This document shows positions 51,822-60,634 of a stretch of 64,000 bases of DNA, in pieces. Position numbers and translations under genes: made by a program. The notes below the pieces were generated by a model. That model saw only the letters and a program-made list of their open reading frames with translations. It was not told the origin of the DNA and did no database searches. Source of the DNA: GWE2-51-13 sp041736705 (GTDB taxonomy: Bacteria; Bacillota_I; Bacilli_A; Erysipelotrichales; Erysipelotrichaceae); contig JBGSTC010000016.1 in NCBI GenBank assembly GCA_041736705.1, positions 11,234-75,233 of the forward strand. The letters run 5' to 3'. The stretch's first letter is position 1. Each line of letters starts with the position of its first letter.

Positions 51822-52814
51822 TTAGTTTTCAGCGAGCGATTTGATCGCGCTGTATTCCTTCATATCCTTATACAATTCCCCAAGATACGGATTACGTTTC
51901 GTCTTCACGACACGGTACATCATGAATCCAAACACGGCGACGTTGATGCCCAAGGATAAAGCACCCAGGATCGTGTAAATCGTCGGATTGTAGGTCGAGC
52001 TAACCATGAATCTTCCCTGGTCTTGAAAGGCCGGGAATGTTTGGGCGAACATGCACCAGATCGCCAAGGTCTGGGCGCGGTGTTGAAGCCAAGCGCCTTT
52101 ACCGAGGGTGAAGGCGCAGAGGGTCGGCGCGATCAAGAGGGCTAGACCGGCATACCAGGAATGCGTCGGGATGCAGTTGTAGGTGTAGACGAAATTCCAG
52201 ACATCGTAGGCCAGGATCCAAAACCACAGCATGTCCGGCCAAAGCATGTCTTTGCTTGCATCGCCCTTGGTTTGCTTACGCAGGACGATGCCGAACCAAC
52301 CGGTAATCGTGATGATGTTTAGAATCCCGGCAATGGCGTTCATGTAGTTCCAGGGTCCGCCCAGCACGCCGACGACTTCGCCTTCGATCGCACCGGAATT
52401 CACCAACCAATACATCGAACCGACTTCGAAATCACGGATGACGGCTTCCAGGATGTTGACGGCGAGGATGAGAGGTGGGAAACACAAAGCGATCTTGTTA
52501 TTCGCCAGGCGCCAAAGCACTTCCCCGGTTTTCTTATCCTTCTTGACGACGTGGCGGATGCACCAGAATCCGATGCATCCGGCGGTCGCGGAATATACTT
52601 TCGCCAAGTGGAACCAATCGGTGTAGGTCGTTTCCTTGAGCGCGGTCACCCAGAGGAGGGTCAGGAAAATCGGAAGGATGACGAAACTGAAGAAACCGGC
52701 AAGTTTCCAACGACGGGCGAATTCATTGAAAACAAACAAAGAGATGAAAACCACAAACCACATCGATAACGCAGATACTAGAGTCGCCCCTTCGGCGGTG
52801 TTGAATGTAAACAT
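51822..52814 (-). CDS. Multi-pass membrane protein of the hyp-like operon (DUF5692-like)
   Basis: A 330-residue protein with about nine hydrophobic segments and many tryptophans (WFHLAKVYSATAGCIGFWCIRH, GGPWNYMNAIAGILN, DMLWFWILAYDVWNFVYTYNCIPTHSWYAGLALLIAP). I believe this is the DUF5692 group, a family without known function, but that rests on overall pattern. Conserved-looking His, Cys and Tyr residues inside helices could serve a cofactor. It is the last of five co-directional genes with hypB, an Fe-S flavoprotein, hypA and a permease. AAAGGGG precedes the start. Confidence 0.6.
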   Translation of the reverse strand: MFTFNTAEGATLVSALSMWFVVFISLFVFNEFARRWKLAGFFSFVILPIFLTLLWVTALKETTYTDWFHLAKVYSATAGCIGFWCIRHVVKKDKKTGEVLWRLANNKIALCFPPLILAVNILEAVIRDFEVGSMYWLVNSGAIEGEVVGVLGGPWNYMNAIAGILNIITITGWFGIVLRKQTKGDASKDMLWPDMLWFWILAYDVWNFVYTYNCIPTHSWYAGLALLIAPTLCAFTLGKGAWLQHRAQTLAIWCMFAQTFPAFQDQGRFMVSSTYNPTIYTILGALSLGINVAVFGFMMYRVVKTKRNPYLGELYKDMKEYSAIKSLAEN

Positions 52815-52853
52815 TTTCTTTCCCCTTTTGAGATCGATATCGATCGAGCAAGT

Positions 52854-53555
52854 TTAAATCCCTAAGGTAAGCATCAGAATTCCGCATAAAGTCACGGCGG
52901 AACCGGCCAGAGCATGCGAATACTTGTGGAGTCCGGACAACTTCATCACATCCATGCCTTTCAGTAAAACATAGGTCATCGTCAGCATCGTTACAATCGT
53001 ACAGATCGTGAACGCAAGCGTAACCAGAACCAAGGCAGCGACGTTGTGCGTCGCCGCGGGATACATCAGGATCGGAATCAAGGGTTCGCAGGGTCCCAGG
53101 ACAAAGAGGATAAACAATCCCCAGATCGTCGTTTGGGATTTCTTCTGCGCCTTTAGATGATCGTCGACGCTGGTGGTTTCATGATGGTCATGTACGATGT
53201 CATGACCATCGATTTCGTGGGTGTGCTTCCTGTTTTTATACAGGTTGCGCAGTGCCCATAGAGTGTAGAGAAGTCCGAATCCGATCAGGAAATACGTCGC
53301 TATGGAAGCTCGTATGCTTTCCACGTCGACCAAGGAGGACAGACTCGCACTCAGGGCGATGCCGGCGAATCCGAGCAGGACGGAACTGAAGACATGCCCG
53401 ATCCCGCAGACAAGGACGACGACCATCGTTTTCTTCATCGTCCAGAGGTTGGCTTTCGACAAGGCGACAAACGGTAGGTAATGGTCGACCCCGATAATGG
53501 TATGGATTGTTCCGATGAAAATCGCCGTTGTTAAAAGGTAATACACATCGTTCAT
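52854..53555 (-). CDS. NicO/UreH-like permease, probable nickel transporter
   Basis: A 233-residue protein with six hydrophobic segments. GTIHTIIGVDHYLPFVALSKA near the N-terminus is the H-x4-DH motif of the HupE/UreJ, NicO and UreH-type transporters. A His/Asp-rich cytosolic loop follows (HTHEIDGHDIVHDHHETTSVDDH, about 110-132), likely binding Ni2+ or Co2+. LFVLGPCEPLIP lies in the fourth helix. It sits 17 bases after hypA, which strongly supports a nickel role. GAGGGGAATC precedes the start. Confidence 0.82.
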   Translation of the reverse strand: MNDVYYLLTTAIFIGTIHTIIGVDHYLPFVALSKANLWTMKKTMVVVLVCGIGHVFSSVLLGFAGIALSASLSSLVDVESIRASIATYFLIGFGLLYTLWALRNLYKNRKHTHEIDGHDIVHDHHETTSVDDHLKAQKKSQTTIWGLFILFVLGPCEPLIPILMYPAATHNVAALVLVTLAFTICTIVTMLTMTYVLLKGMDVMKLSGLHKYSHALAGSAVTLCGILMLTLGI

Positions 53556-53571
53556 AGATTCCCCTCGACTT

Positions 53572-53913
53572 TCAAGACGCGACGATTTCTTTGATCAGAA
53601 ATTCTTTGCCGCTCACCAAATCCCAATTCTTTTTGACACAGGAAGGACAATTCCCTTGGTTCTCGACGATCTTGAACGTCAGACCGCAGTCCCGGCAATG
53701 TCCGACGGCCGGTACGATTTCGATTTCCAACTTGGTTTTCTCAAAGCGCGTCCCATCGATCGCCGCCGGGAAACACTCTTCAAGATACTTGGGGATCATC
53801 GTGGAGATCTCCCCGACTTGTAGGACGATGGTTTCCACTTCGCTCAGTTGGTTTTCAAGCACGACACGCTCGACGGTCTTGATCACCTCGAAGACGACAC
53901 TTAACTCATGCAT
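53572..53913 (-). CDS. hypA: Nickel-insertion protein HypA
   Basis: A 113-residue metallochaperone. The N-terminus is MHELSVV, keeping the nickel ligand His2, and the zinc site is two CxxC pairs (CRDC about 74 and CPSC about 89). HypA brings Ni2+ with HypB to [NiFe] hydrogenase or, in some organisms, other nickel enzymes. No hydrogenase or urease gene is in the window. It lies 10 bases after the Fe-S flavoprotein gene and is co-transcribed. Length is normal for the family. Confidence 0.93.
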   Translation of the reverse strand: MHELSVVFEVIKTVERVVLENQLSEVETIVLQVGEISTMIPKYLEECFPAAIDGTRFEKTKLEIEIVPAVGHCRDCGLTFKIVENQGNCPSCVKKNWDLVSGKEFLIKEIVAS

Positions 53914-53923
53914 TTGTTATTCC

Positions 53924-56617
53924 TTACTCTTCTCGGGCGAATGCGTTCTTCACATTCTTCACCAGGATCCGTCCTTGGCGTTTAATGATGTTCTTCACGA
54001 CCAAAGGTTTCAACTCTTCATAGGAAGCCCCGCCGGAATTGTAGGTTCGGACTAAGGAGATGGCATCGAACTTGCACTTGGTCGTACATTGTCCGCACCC
54101 GACGCACATGTATTCGTCGATCACCGTCGCACCGCATCCAAGACATCTGGAGGTCTCTTTCTTCATCTGCGCTTCGCTGAAGGTCGGACGGGCATCGCTG
54201 AACGCTTCTTTTCCGGTGGTTTTATAATGCGTTTTCACACTTTCCCGGGGAATACGGTCATAGCCTTGGAAGTCGAAGTTCTCTTTATCGATCGCCACAT
54301 ATTCCCTGCGGTCGCGACCGTTGACCAGGCTTTGACCGGGTTGGACATAGCGGTGGATCGAGATGGCGGCTTGTTTCCCTGCCGCGATCGCATCGATGGC
54401 GAAGCGCGGACCCGTATAACAATCTCCGCCGGTGAAGACATCAGATTGGTTGGTCTGATAGGTGAAGGCATCGGCGATCAAAGTCTTGTTGGGATTGAAC
54501 TTCGCATCGCTGTTTTCAAGCAGGTTTCCCCACTCGATGGCTTGACCGACGGAGACAAGGACCGTGTTCGCTTCGACGAACAGGATGTCGTTCTCATCGA
54601 ACACCGGATTGAACCGTTTGTTTTCATCGAAGACGGAAACGCACTTCTTGAATTCGACGCCGACGACTTGGTTGTTTTCGACGACGATGCGCTTGGGACC
54701 CCATGAATTATGAATCTGGATGGCTTCATCCAAAGCTTCTTCGATTTCTTCTTCCAACGCCGGCATTTGGGCACGGCTTTCCAGGCAATACATGCCGACA
54801 TTCTTCGCTTCCATCCTCACCGCGGTACGGGCGACGTCGATCGCGACGTTGCCTCCCCCGATGACCACGACGTTTCCTGAAAGTTTGTTTGCCTTGTTTA
54901 GGTTGACTTCGCGCAGGAAGTCGACCCCGCTCATCACATCGCGGTGGTCTTCCCCTTCGATCCCCAGCTTACGGCCTTTCTGTGCACCGATCGCCAGGTA
55001 GAACGCTTTATAGTCTTGCTTTCTGAGTTCGTTCAACGATATATCTTTCCCTACTTCGATGCCGGTTTTGAACTCGACGCCGAGTTCTTTCAAGATGTCG
55101 ATTTCCGCATTGACCACGTCCTTCTCAAGACGGTAATTGGGAATACCCAGGATCATCATCCCGCCAAGCGCTTCCTGTTTCTCAAAGACGGTGACTTTGT
55201 ATCCGTCGATCGCTAGGTAATAGGCACAGGACAAGCCGGCCGGACCGGCACCGACGACGGCGATCTTTTTGCCGTAATGGTGGCGTAGTTTCGGGACATA
55301 ACGGTTTTTGACATTGAGATCCTGGTCGGCGATGAACTTCTTGATTTCATCGATGGCCACGGCTTTGTCGATTTCGCAGCGCGAGCAAGCGGATTCGCAT
55401 TTATGCGGACAGATCCGTCCGCAAATCGCCGGGAAAGGATTCTCATGCTTGATCAATTCCAAGGCTTCGGTGTATTTCCCCTGCGACGCCAGTTTGATGT
55501 AACCTTGGATCGCGATATGTGCCGGACATTCGGTTTTACATGGCGCAGTCCCGCCTTCGACGACATTCTTCCGGTTGGTACGGTAGTCGACGTTGAACTT
55601 TTCCGGTCCCCACTTCGTATCGCGGGGGGTATCCGCCGGTTTGACGACAACCGGGTTGATTTGGTAAAGCTTGGTTCCGAGTTTCGCCGCGTTGGTCGGG
55701 CAGTTCTCGACGCATTCGCCGCACGCGACGCATTTGTCCGCATCGACATGGGCGACATAGTTGGAACGGACCATGTCCGAGTTCTGAAACATCTGCGCGA
55801 TCCGCATGGCATAGCACGAACATCCGCAGCAGTTACAGATGGCGTGGGTCTTCCCGGTTCCGTCAAGGTTGGGGATCTGATGCATCAAGCCGTTTTCTTC
55901 CGCACGCGTGATGATTTCGAACGCTTCTTCGCGCGTGATCTCACGTCCCCTGCCGGTACGGATGTAGTATTCCGCCGCATGGTCCATCTGGATGCACATG
56001 TCTTCTTTCAAGTGGCCGCAACCTTCCCCCATCGCTTCGCGCGATGTCCGGCATGAACAATCCGACACCGAGAAACGGTGGGCTTCGTTGAGATACTTGG
56101 AGATTTCTTCATAGGAGGCACGACGGGTTTCCCCGGCGATCGCGGTTTCGATCGGGATGACACGCATGACCCCGACCCCGATCGGGAACTTCCCGACGCT
56201 CATCGGACCCACGACACGTCCGTATTCTTCAAAAGCACGGGCGATCTGCGGGTATTTCGCGACGTTTTCCTTATTGTTGACCATCATTTCCATGATGCCC
56301 GGCACCCAGGTGTCATACCAATACTTGTCGACGCCGTCTTTCTTGTTGACGAAACAAACCCCTGCCAAGGATAACTCCCAGGCCAGTTTCTCGACGAGTT
56401 CGGTCGGCTTGCCGCAGAGTTTCCCCAATTCTTCGGCGCTCTTGGGTTTTCTGAACTCCATCACCAAGGCGACTTCGGCCATTTCTTCCGTGACCACCGG
56501 TTCCATGATGTAATAGCGGGGGTCGGCCGCGGTGATCGCGCCTTTGGACCCCATCTTCTTATTGCTGACTTTATTCGCGAATTCCAATACCTTGAGTTTG
56601 ACGTTTTGTTGGGTCAT
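53924..56617 (-). CDS. Large NAD(P)-linked Fe-S flavoprotein (GltD-like core with ferredoxin domains)
   Basis: An 897-residue protein of several parts. An N-terminal helical region (1-175) comes first. An unusual cysteine domain follows with DCSCRTS (about 187) and ICNCCGCSC (about 262). A 4Fe-4S motif CVACGECVENCP lies near 296. The GltD/DPD-type Fe-S domain (CKTECP near 360, CGRICPHKCESACSRC near 399-414) follows, then FAD (VVGAGPAGLS near 456), NAD(P) (GGGNVAIDVA near 600) and GDCYTGPRFAIDAI segments. A second ferredoxin module is C-terminal (CLGCG...CVGCGQCTTKC). It should pass electrons from NAD(P)H through FAD and clusters to a partner. The start at 56617 sits two bases after the hypB stop. 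Confidence 0.85.
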   Translation of the reverse strand: MTQQNVKLKVLEFANKVSNKKMGSKGAITAADPRYYIMEPVVTEEMAEVALVMEFRKPKSAEELGKLCGKPTELVEKLAWELSLAGVCFVNKKDGVDKYWYDTWVPGIMEMMVNNKENVAKYPQIARAFEEYGRVVGPMSVGKFPIGVGVMRVIPIETAIAGETRRASYEEISKYLNEAHRFSVSDCSCRTSREAMGEGCGHLKEDMCIQMDHAAEYYIRTGRGREITREEAFEIITRAEENGLMHQIPNLDGTGKTHAICNCCGCSCYAMRIAQMFQNSDMVRSNYVAHVDADKCVACGECVENCPTNAAKLGTKLYQINPVVVKPADTPRDTKWGPEKFNVDYRTNRKNVVEGGTAPCKTECPAHIAIQGYIKLASQGKYTEALELIKHENPFPAICGRICPHKCESACSRCEIDKAVAIDEIKKFIADQDLNVKNRYVPKLRHHYGKKIAVVGAGPAGLSCAYYLAIDGYKVTVFEKQEALGGMMILGIPNYRLEKDVVNAEIDILKELGVEFKTGIEVGKDISLNELRKQDYKAFYLAIGAQKGRKLGIEGEDHRDVMSGVDFLREVNLNKANKLSGNVVVIGGGNVAIDVARTAVRMEAKNVGMYCLESRAQMPALEEEIEEALDEAIQIHNSWGPKRIVVENNQVVGVEFKKCVSVFDENKRFNPVFDENDILFVEANTVLVSVGQAIEWGNLLENSDAKFNPNKTLIADAFTYQTNQSDVFTGGDCYTGPRFAIDAIAAGKQAAISIHRYVQPGQSLVNGRDRREYVAIDKENFDFQGYDRIPRESVKTHYKTTGKEAFSDARPTFSEAQMKKETSRCLGCGATVIDEYMCVGCGQCTTKCKFDAISLVRTYNSGGASYEELKPLVVKNIIKRQGRILVKNVKNAFAREE

Positions 56618-56618
56618 T

Positions 56619-57290
56619 TCATTGTTCCTTCCATTTCTTGACTTCGTCCCTGAGCCATTGTGCGAATTCATCGACCCCTTCACCGGTCTGCGCCGAGATT
56701 GGGATGATCTTGATGTTCGGATTCAACTTCAATACTCTTTCTTTACAGACTTCCAGATCGAAATCGAAGACGCTCATCACATCGATCTTATTGAATAGGA
56801 GGACGTCGCAGATCGTAAACATCAAAGGATATTTCAACGGCTTGTCATCCCCTTCGGGAACGCTCAGGATCATCGCGTTCTTACTGGATCCGGTGTCGAA
56901 TTCCGCCGGGCACACCAAGTTCCCCACATTCTCCAAAACTACCAGATCCAACTCATCCACGCCCAATCCTTCCATGCCCTGACGCGTCATATCCGCATCC
57001 AGATGGCACATCCCACCTGTATGGAGTTGGATGACTTTGACCCCCGTCTTGGCGATCGTGATTGCGTCGACATCGGAATCGATGTCCGCTTCCATCACAC
57101 CGATTTTCATCTCGTCCTTGAGTCGATTCAGGGTTTGCGTCAACGTCGTCGTTTTCCCCGCCCCCGGCGACGCCATGAGATTCAATAGAAAAATACCCTG
57201 TCCTTTCAACTCCTTACGCAACTGATCCGCTTGTTTGTTGTTGTTCCCGAAGATGCTTTCCTTGATCTCCAGAATCCGAAATTCCGACAT
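56619..57290 (-). CDS. hypB: Nickel-incorporation GTPase HypB
   Basis: A 223-residue SIMIBI-class GTPase. It has the P-loop ASPGAGKTT (40-48), ENVGNLVCPAEFD, the metal site GGMCHLDADM (Cys95-His96) and NKID. HypB uses GTP hydrolysis to drive nickel transfer with HypA. The N-terminal high-affinity CxxCGC nickel motif of E. coli HypB is absent. The start at 57290 follows GAGGTAACG; an upstream extension is not supported. It is the first gene of the operon, and its promoter holds a TetR-type palindrome. Confidence 0.94.
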   Translation of the reverse strand: MSEFRILEIKESIFGNNNKQADQLRKELKGQGIFLLNLMASPGAGKTTTLTQTLNRLKDEMKIGVMEADIDSDVDAITIAKTGVKVIQLHTGGMCHLDADMTRQGMEGLGVDELDLVVLENVGNLVCPAEFDTGSSKNAMILSVPEGDDKPLKYPLMFTICDVLLFNKIDVMSVFDFDLEVCKERVLKLNPNIKIIPISAQTGEGVDEFAQWLRDEVKKWKEQ

Positions 57291-57331
57291 CGTTACCTCT
57301 TTCCGTGTTGTACTTGTGCACCAATGTGAAT

Positions 57332-57360
57332 AGTTTAACATAACGTTTGTTATGTTTCAA
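57332..57360 (-). promoter_or_regulatory. Promoter of the hypB operon with TetR operator in the spacer
   Basis: On the minus strand TTGAAA (57355-57360) and TAAACT (57332-57337) are 17 bases apart. The spacer is almost wholly the palindrome AACATAAC-GTTT-GTTATGTT (57337-57356), with perfect 8-base arms. A repressor bound here would block RNA polymerase; the adjacent divergent TetR gene is the obvious candidate. Confidence 0.85.
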
Positions 57361-57450
57361 GACGGTTTGTGAGGAATATCGCAAGAATTCGCACGAAAAA
57401 AACGGGGTTTTTCGAAAAGTGATGCTAAACTAAAAGATGGAGGAAGCGCA

Positions 57451-58059
57451 ATGACGAACGAACCGATCAATAAACGAAAACAACACATCCTCGACGCGGC
57501 GTTGAACGTATTCGCAGTCAAAGGATTCGACGATGCAAGCATGCGTGAGATCGCCGCCCAAGCCGGACTAACGACCGGGGCGATCTATCACCACTATAAA
57601 AACAAGGACGATCTTTTTTATGACGCGGTCAAGGAAGCCGCGTATTTCGTCCATAAATTATCGGAGCGCGACGAGAACCGCCAACTGAAGTCCAATCGCG
57701 AGATGCTGGAGGAAATCAGTCGGAAAGTCCAAGAGAGAATGTCGAAGGAAGTCGAACAACGGTTGATGATCCTGCTTGCGGCTTATGCCATTTCAAAAGG
57801 CGGGAAAATCAAAGAGAAGTACAAGTTGGATTATGAGGAAATCATCAGTAAGGTCGCCGATATGTATTTCTATGCATTCGGTGTTCAAAACGAAGGTTAT
57901 CAGAAAAGTCTGGCGGCGATCCTTGTCGCCGCGTTGGATGGGTTGGCGATCCAATATTCCTTGGGGGTTTTGAAGTTCGAGGACCAAACCTTCAGGGATA
58001 CCTTCATCACTTTCTTTGCGGAAAGCATCCCGTTGTTCATACGTAACCATGGAAACTAA
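57451..58059 (+). CDS. TetR-family regulator, divergent to hypB operon
   Basis: A 202-residue regulator. Residues 10-55 form the TetR helix-turn-helix (QHILDAALNVFAVKGFDDASMREIAAQAGLTTGAIYHHYKNKDDLF). The rest is a helical ligand domain. GGAGGAAGCGC precedes the ATG. The palindrome in the facing hypB promoter makes it the probable repressor of that operon, and its own gene may be autoregulated from the same site. The ligand is unknown. This is unusual, since nickel-responsive control usually uses NikR, and TetR proteins sense organic ligands. Confidence 0.92.
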   Translation: MTNEPINKRKQHILDAALNVFAVKGFDDASMREIAAQAGLTTGAIYHHYKNKDDLFYDAVKEAAYFVHKLSERDENRQLKSNREMLEEISRKVQERMSKEVEQRLMILLAAYAISKGGKIKEKYKLDYEEIISKVADMYFYAFGVQNEGYQKSLAAILVAALDGLAIQYSLGVLKFEDQTFRDTFITFFAESIPLFIRNHGN

Positions 58060-58088
58060 AACGACACCCTTCACGGATGTCGTTTTCT
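58058..58088 (+). terminator. Terminator between TetR and RpiR genes
   Basis: Stem AAAACGACA / TGTCGTTTT with an inner CC/GG pair and a T-rich end. Confidence 0.75.
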
Positions 58089-58106
58089 CTGTTTCATACC
58101 TTCCAA

Positions 58107-58979
58107 TCATACTTCCTTCTTGATATATTCTCCGCCCAAAGAAATCCGTTTCCCGACATCGTAGAGTCTTCCGATGTTTTCTTTGTAGTCCTTCATGAAG
58201 ATCAAGGCATAAATGCAATCCGCGACGTATGTCATCGCCGTCCGTGACGCAAAAGAACCCATTTTGAATGCCCTGACTTCCGTATTGTCGATCAAAATCG
58301 GCAGATCCGCTTGCTTGATGACGGGACTGTGGCGATTGGCGCAGATCATGATGACTTCGACCCCGATGGCATGCAGGTAACTCATCCAATTCTTTACTTT
58401 CAACGAGTTTCCGTAATGTGAAACCAAGATCGCGACTTCCTTGCGTTTCTTCTTCTTTTCACGAACCTCGTCGAACCCTTGCAGGCTATTATCGACGCAC
58501 AGGATCCCGATCCTTGCGAGTTTATACCGCAGATCTTCCGCCACGATCAATGAAGGTCCCGCCCCGTAGAACGACACGAAGTCGGCCTTATAGATCATAT
58601 CCGCCGCTTTCTGGATCGTCGTCATATCCAACGTATTGTAGACTTCGATTAAGGCTTGATAATGCAGATTCAAAAAGATCGCTTTGATTTCATCCGTCTT
58701 CGTATCGATAGAAACCGGCATATCCATTTCGATCCGTTCATCATTGATCAAGAAGGTCGTGATTTCGGTCGCCAGCCTGATCTTGAAGTCGGTATACCCG
58801 TTGAATCCGACTTTCTTACACATCCGAACAATCGCCGAATGGGAAGTATAGGTCGCGATCGCCAGTTCATCCACCGTCATTTCGATCACTTGCTTCGCAT
58901 GGGCAAGCACATAGCGGGCGATCCCCAGTTCAGCCGGACTGAACAATGATTCATCTTTAAGTCGGTCGAGAGTGAGCAT
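58107..58979 (-). CDS. RpiR/MurR-family transcriptional regulator
   Basis: A 290-residue regulator. The N-terminal RpiR helix-turn-helix is seen as LFSPAELGIARYVLAHAKQVIEMTVDELAIATYTSHSAIVRMCKKVGFNGYTDFK. A C-terminal SIS domain (about 120-270) includes FYGAGPSLIVAEDL and ILVSHYGNSLKVKNW, which would bind a phosphosugar. The start at 58979 follows AAAGGAG; the longer ATG is less well placed. No sugar gene is adjacent on its own strand; the divergent neighbour is a MATE transporter. An AAGCGCTTA palindrome lies upstream. Confidence 0.9.
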   Translation of the reverse strand: MLTLDRLKDESLFSPAELGIARYVLAHAKQVIEMTVDELAIATYTSHSAIVRMCKKVGFNGYTDFKIRLATEITTFLINDERIEMDMPVSIDTKTDEIKAIFLNLHYQALIEVYNTLDMTTIQKAADMIYKADFVSFYGAGPSLIVAEDLRYKLARIGILCVDNSLQGFDEVREKKKKRKEVAILVSHYGNSLKVKNWMSYLHAIGVEVIMICANRHSPVIKQADLPILIDNTEVRAFKMGSFASRTAMTYVADCIYALIFMKDYKENIGRLYDVGKRISLGGEYIKKEV

Positions 58980-59024
58980 GATTCGTCTCCTTTCCACCAT
59001 TATACAAAAATTCGCGTCTGTTTT

Positions 59025-59042
59025 AGTGTTAAGCGCTTAGGT
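59025..59042. promoter_or_regulatory. AAGCGCTTA palindrome upstream of RpiR gene
   Basis: TTAAGCGCTTAG is near-palindromic and shares its core with the cre box at 24162-24175, but only about 10 of 14 cre positions match. It could be a weak cre or the RpiR autoregulatory site. The remaining 200 bases to the MATE gene show nothing clear. Confidence 0.4.
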
Positions 59043-59248
59043 TCGATGAAATGTTCGCTTTTTTCACTTGCTTTAGTAACATGAATCTACGTCCGTCTCG
59101 CTTTGATTTCCATCGATGGAAACGATCTTGTTGATGAAACAGCGAAACTTCATACCAATCCGCTTGAATCATCTTCTCTTTCCCTATTGAAAGAAGTATG
59201 CTAATGCATGAAGTGGAATCGAATCTTGACTGAAGAAAGGTTGACCCT

Positions 59249-60574
59249 ATGTTCTCGACGAATGCGCTGAAAAAATTGATTTTCCCCTTATTCCTGGACC
59301 AAATCCTGCTGTTCACGGTCACGATCACCGCGACCATGCTTCTTTCCTATGCCGGCGAAGCGGCGTTTTCTGGTGTTTCCCTGGTCGACATGATCAATAT
59401 GCTGATGGTGACGATGCTGGCGTCGTTGGCGACCGGAGGCGCCGTCGTCGTTTCCCAATATGTCGGGATGAAAGACCAGAAGAACACCTTGGTCGCCGCA
59501 AGCCAATTGATCACCGCCACCGCCGCGATCTCCGCCCTTGTGACGTTGATCGTCGTGTTGTTCTATGCCCCGATCCTTCGCTTGTTGTTTGGTAATGTGG
59601 ATTCGTCCGTCATGGCGTCCGCAACCCTATATTTCATCGTTTCCAGCTTATCGTATCCTTTCTTGGCCCTTTATAATTCAGGTGCGGCGTTATTCCGTTG
59701 CATGGGCAATTCCAAGGTCCCGATGTCCGTCTCCTTATTGATGAACGTGTTGAACGTCGCCGGAAACGCCATCGCGATCTTCACCCTCCATACCGGCGTC
59801 GCCGGGGTCGCCGTCGCGACCTTGCTTTCCCGTATCCTTGGCGGATGCGTCATGTTGTATCTCTCATCGAACCAAGAAAACCCGATCCATATCACGGTAT
59901 CCGCTATTTTCAGTTGGAATCCACCCATGGTCAAACGAATCCTGAAGATCGCCGTCCCCAACGGCATCGAGAACGGATCCACCCAATTAGGCCGTGTCCT
60001 GCTTGTCAGTATCATCGCCCTCTTCGGTACGACCCAGATCAGCGCCAACGGGGTGACCAATAGTCTGGGTTCGATCGCCTTGAGTTTTGCGATGGCGATG
60101 AACTTGGCCATCGTCCCGGTCGTCGGTCAATGCGTCGGGGCGGGAAATTTCGAAGAAGCGAAGAAATACATCGAGAAGTTGATGAAAATCACCTATATAC
60201 TGACGCTTATCATCAGTTTGGTCGAAATCATCGCCTTGCCATGGTTATTGAACCTCTATTCACTTTCCGACGAAGCCCGCAAAATCGCCACGACCTTGAT
60301 CCTCATTCATAATCTCTCCGCCATCTTCTTCTGGCCGACCGCGTTCACCCTCCCCAATGCCTTGCGTGCCGCGGGGGATGCGAGGTTCACGATGTACAGT
60401 TCCATCGGCGGGATGTTCATCATCCGTATCTTCTTCGCCTATATCCTGGGTGTCGTCTTCAAACTCGGCGTCGTCGGTGTCTGGTCGGCGATGTGCATCG
60501 ACTGGGTCTTCCGATCCGGCGCCTATATCTGGCGCTATCAAAGCGAAAAGTGGACGAAGTTCAAAGTAGTCTAG
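59249..60574 (+). CDS. MATE-family efflux transporter
   Basis: A 441-residue protein with 12 hydrophobic segments and the two-fold MATE layout: LFLDQILLFTVTITATMLLSYAG at the start, GGAVVVSQYVGMKDQKNTLVAASQ, and the matching second-half segment NLAIVPVVGQCVGAGNFEEAKKY. MATE proteins export cationic drugs or metabolites in exchange for Na+ or H+. GAAAGGTTGACC precedes the ATG. Substrate unknown. It ends at a terminator shared with the convergent aldo/keto reductase gene. Confidence 0.92.
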   Translation: MFSTNALKKLIFPLFLDQILLFTVTITATMLLSYAGEAAFSGVSLVDMINMLMVTMLASLATGGAVVVSQYVGMKDQKNTLVAASQLITATAAISALVTLIVVLFYAPILRLLFGNVDSSVMASATLYFIVSSLSYPFLALYNSGAALFRCMGNSKVPMSVSLLMNVLNVAGNAIAIFTLHTGVAGVAVATLLSRILGGCVMLYLSSNQENPIHITVSAIFSWNPPMVKRILKIAVPNGIENGSTQLGRVLLVSIIALFGTTQISANGVTNSLGSIALSFAMAMNLAIVPVVGQCVGAGNFEEAKKYIEKLMKITYILTLIISLVEIIALPWLLNLYSLSDEARKIATTLILIHNLSAIFFWPTAFTLPNALRAAGDARFTMYSSIGGMFIIRIFFAYILGVVFKLGVVGVWSAMCIDWVFRSGAYIWRYQSEKWTKFKVV

Positions 60575-60592
60575 TCCGCATCAATGAAGATG

Positions 60593-60634
60593 AAAAACGC
60601 AACGTGTCGAATGGACCGCTGCGTTTTTATTTTA
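60593..60634 (+). terminator. Bidirectional terminator between MATE and aldo/keto reductase genes
   Basis: Stem AAAAACGCA / TGCGTTTTT with a long 18-base loop that can pair weakly, followed by ATTTTATG. Confidence 0.65.

Noticed and set aside
59029..59337. Minus-strand open frame of 102 codons between the RpiR and MATE genes
   Set aside because: It runs into the MATE coding start, lacks a ribosome binding site and shows no family features.
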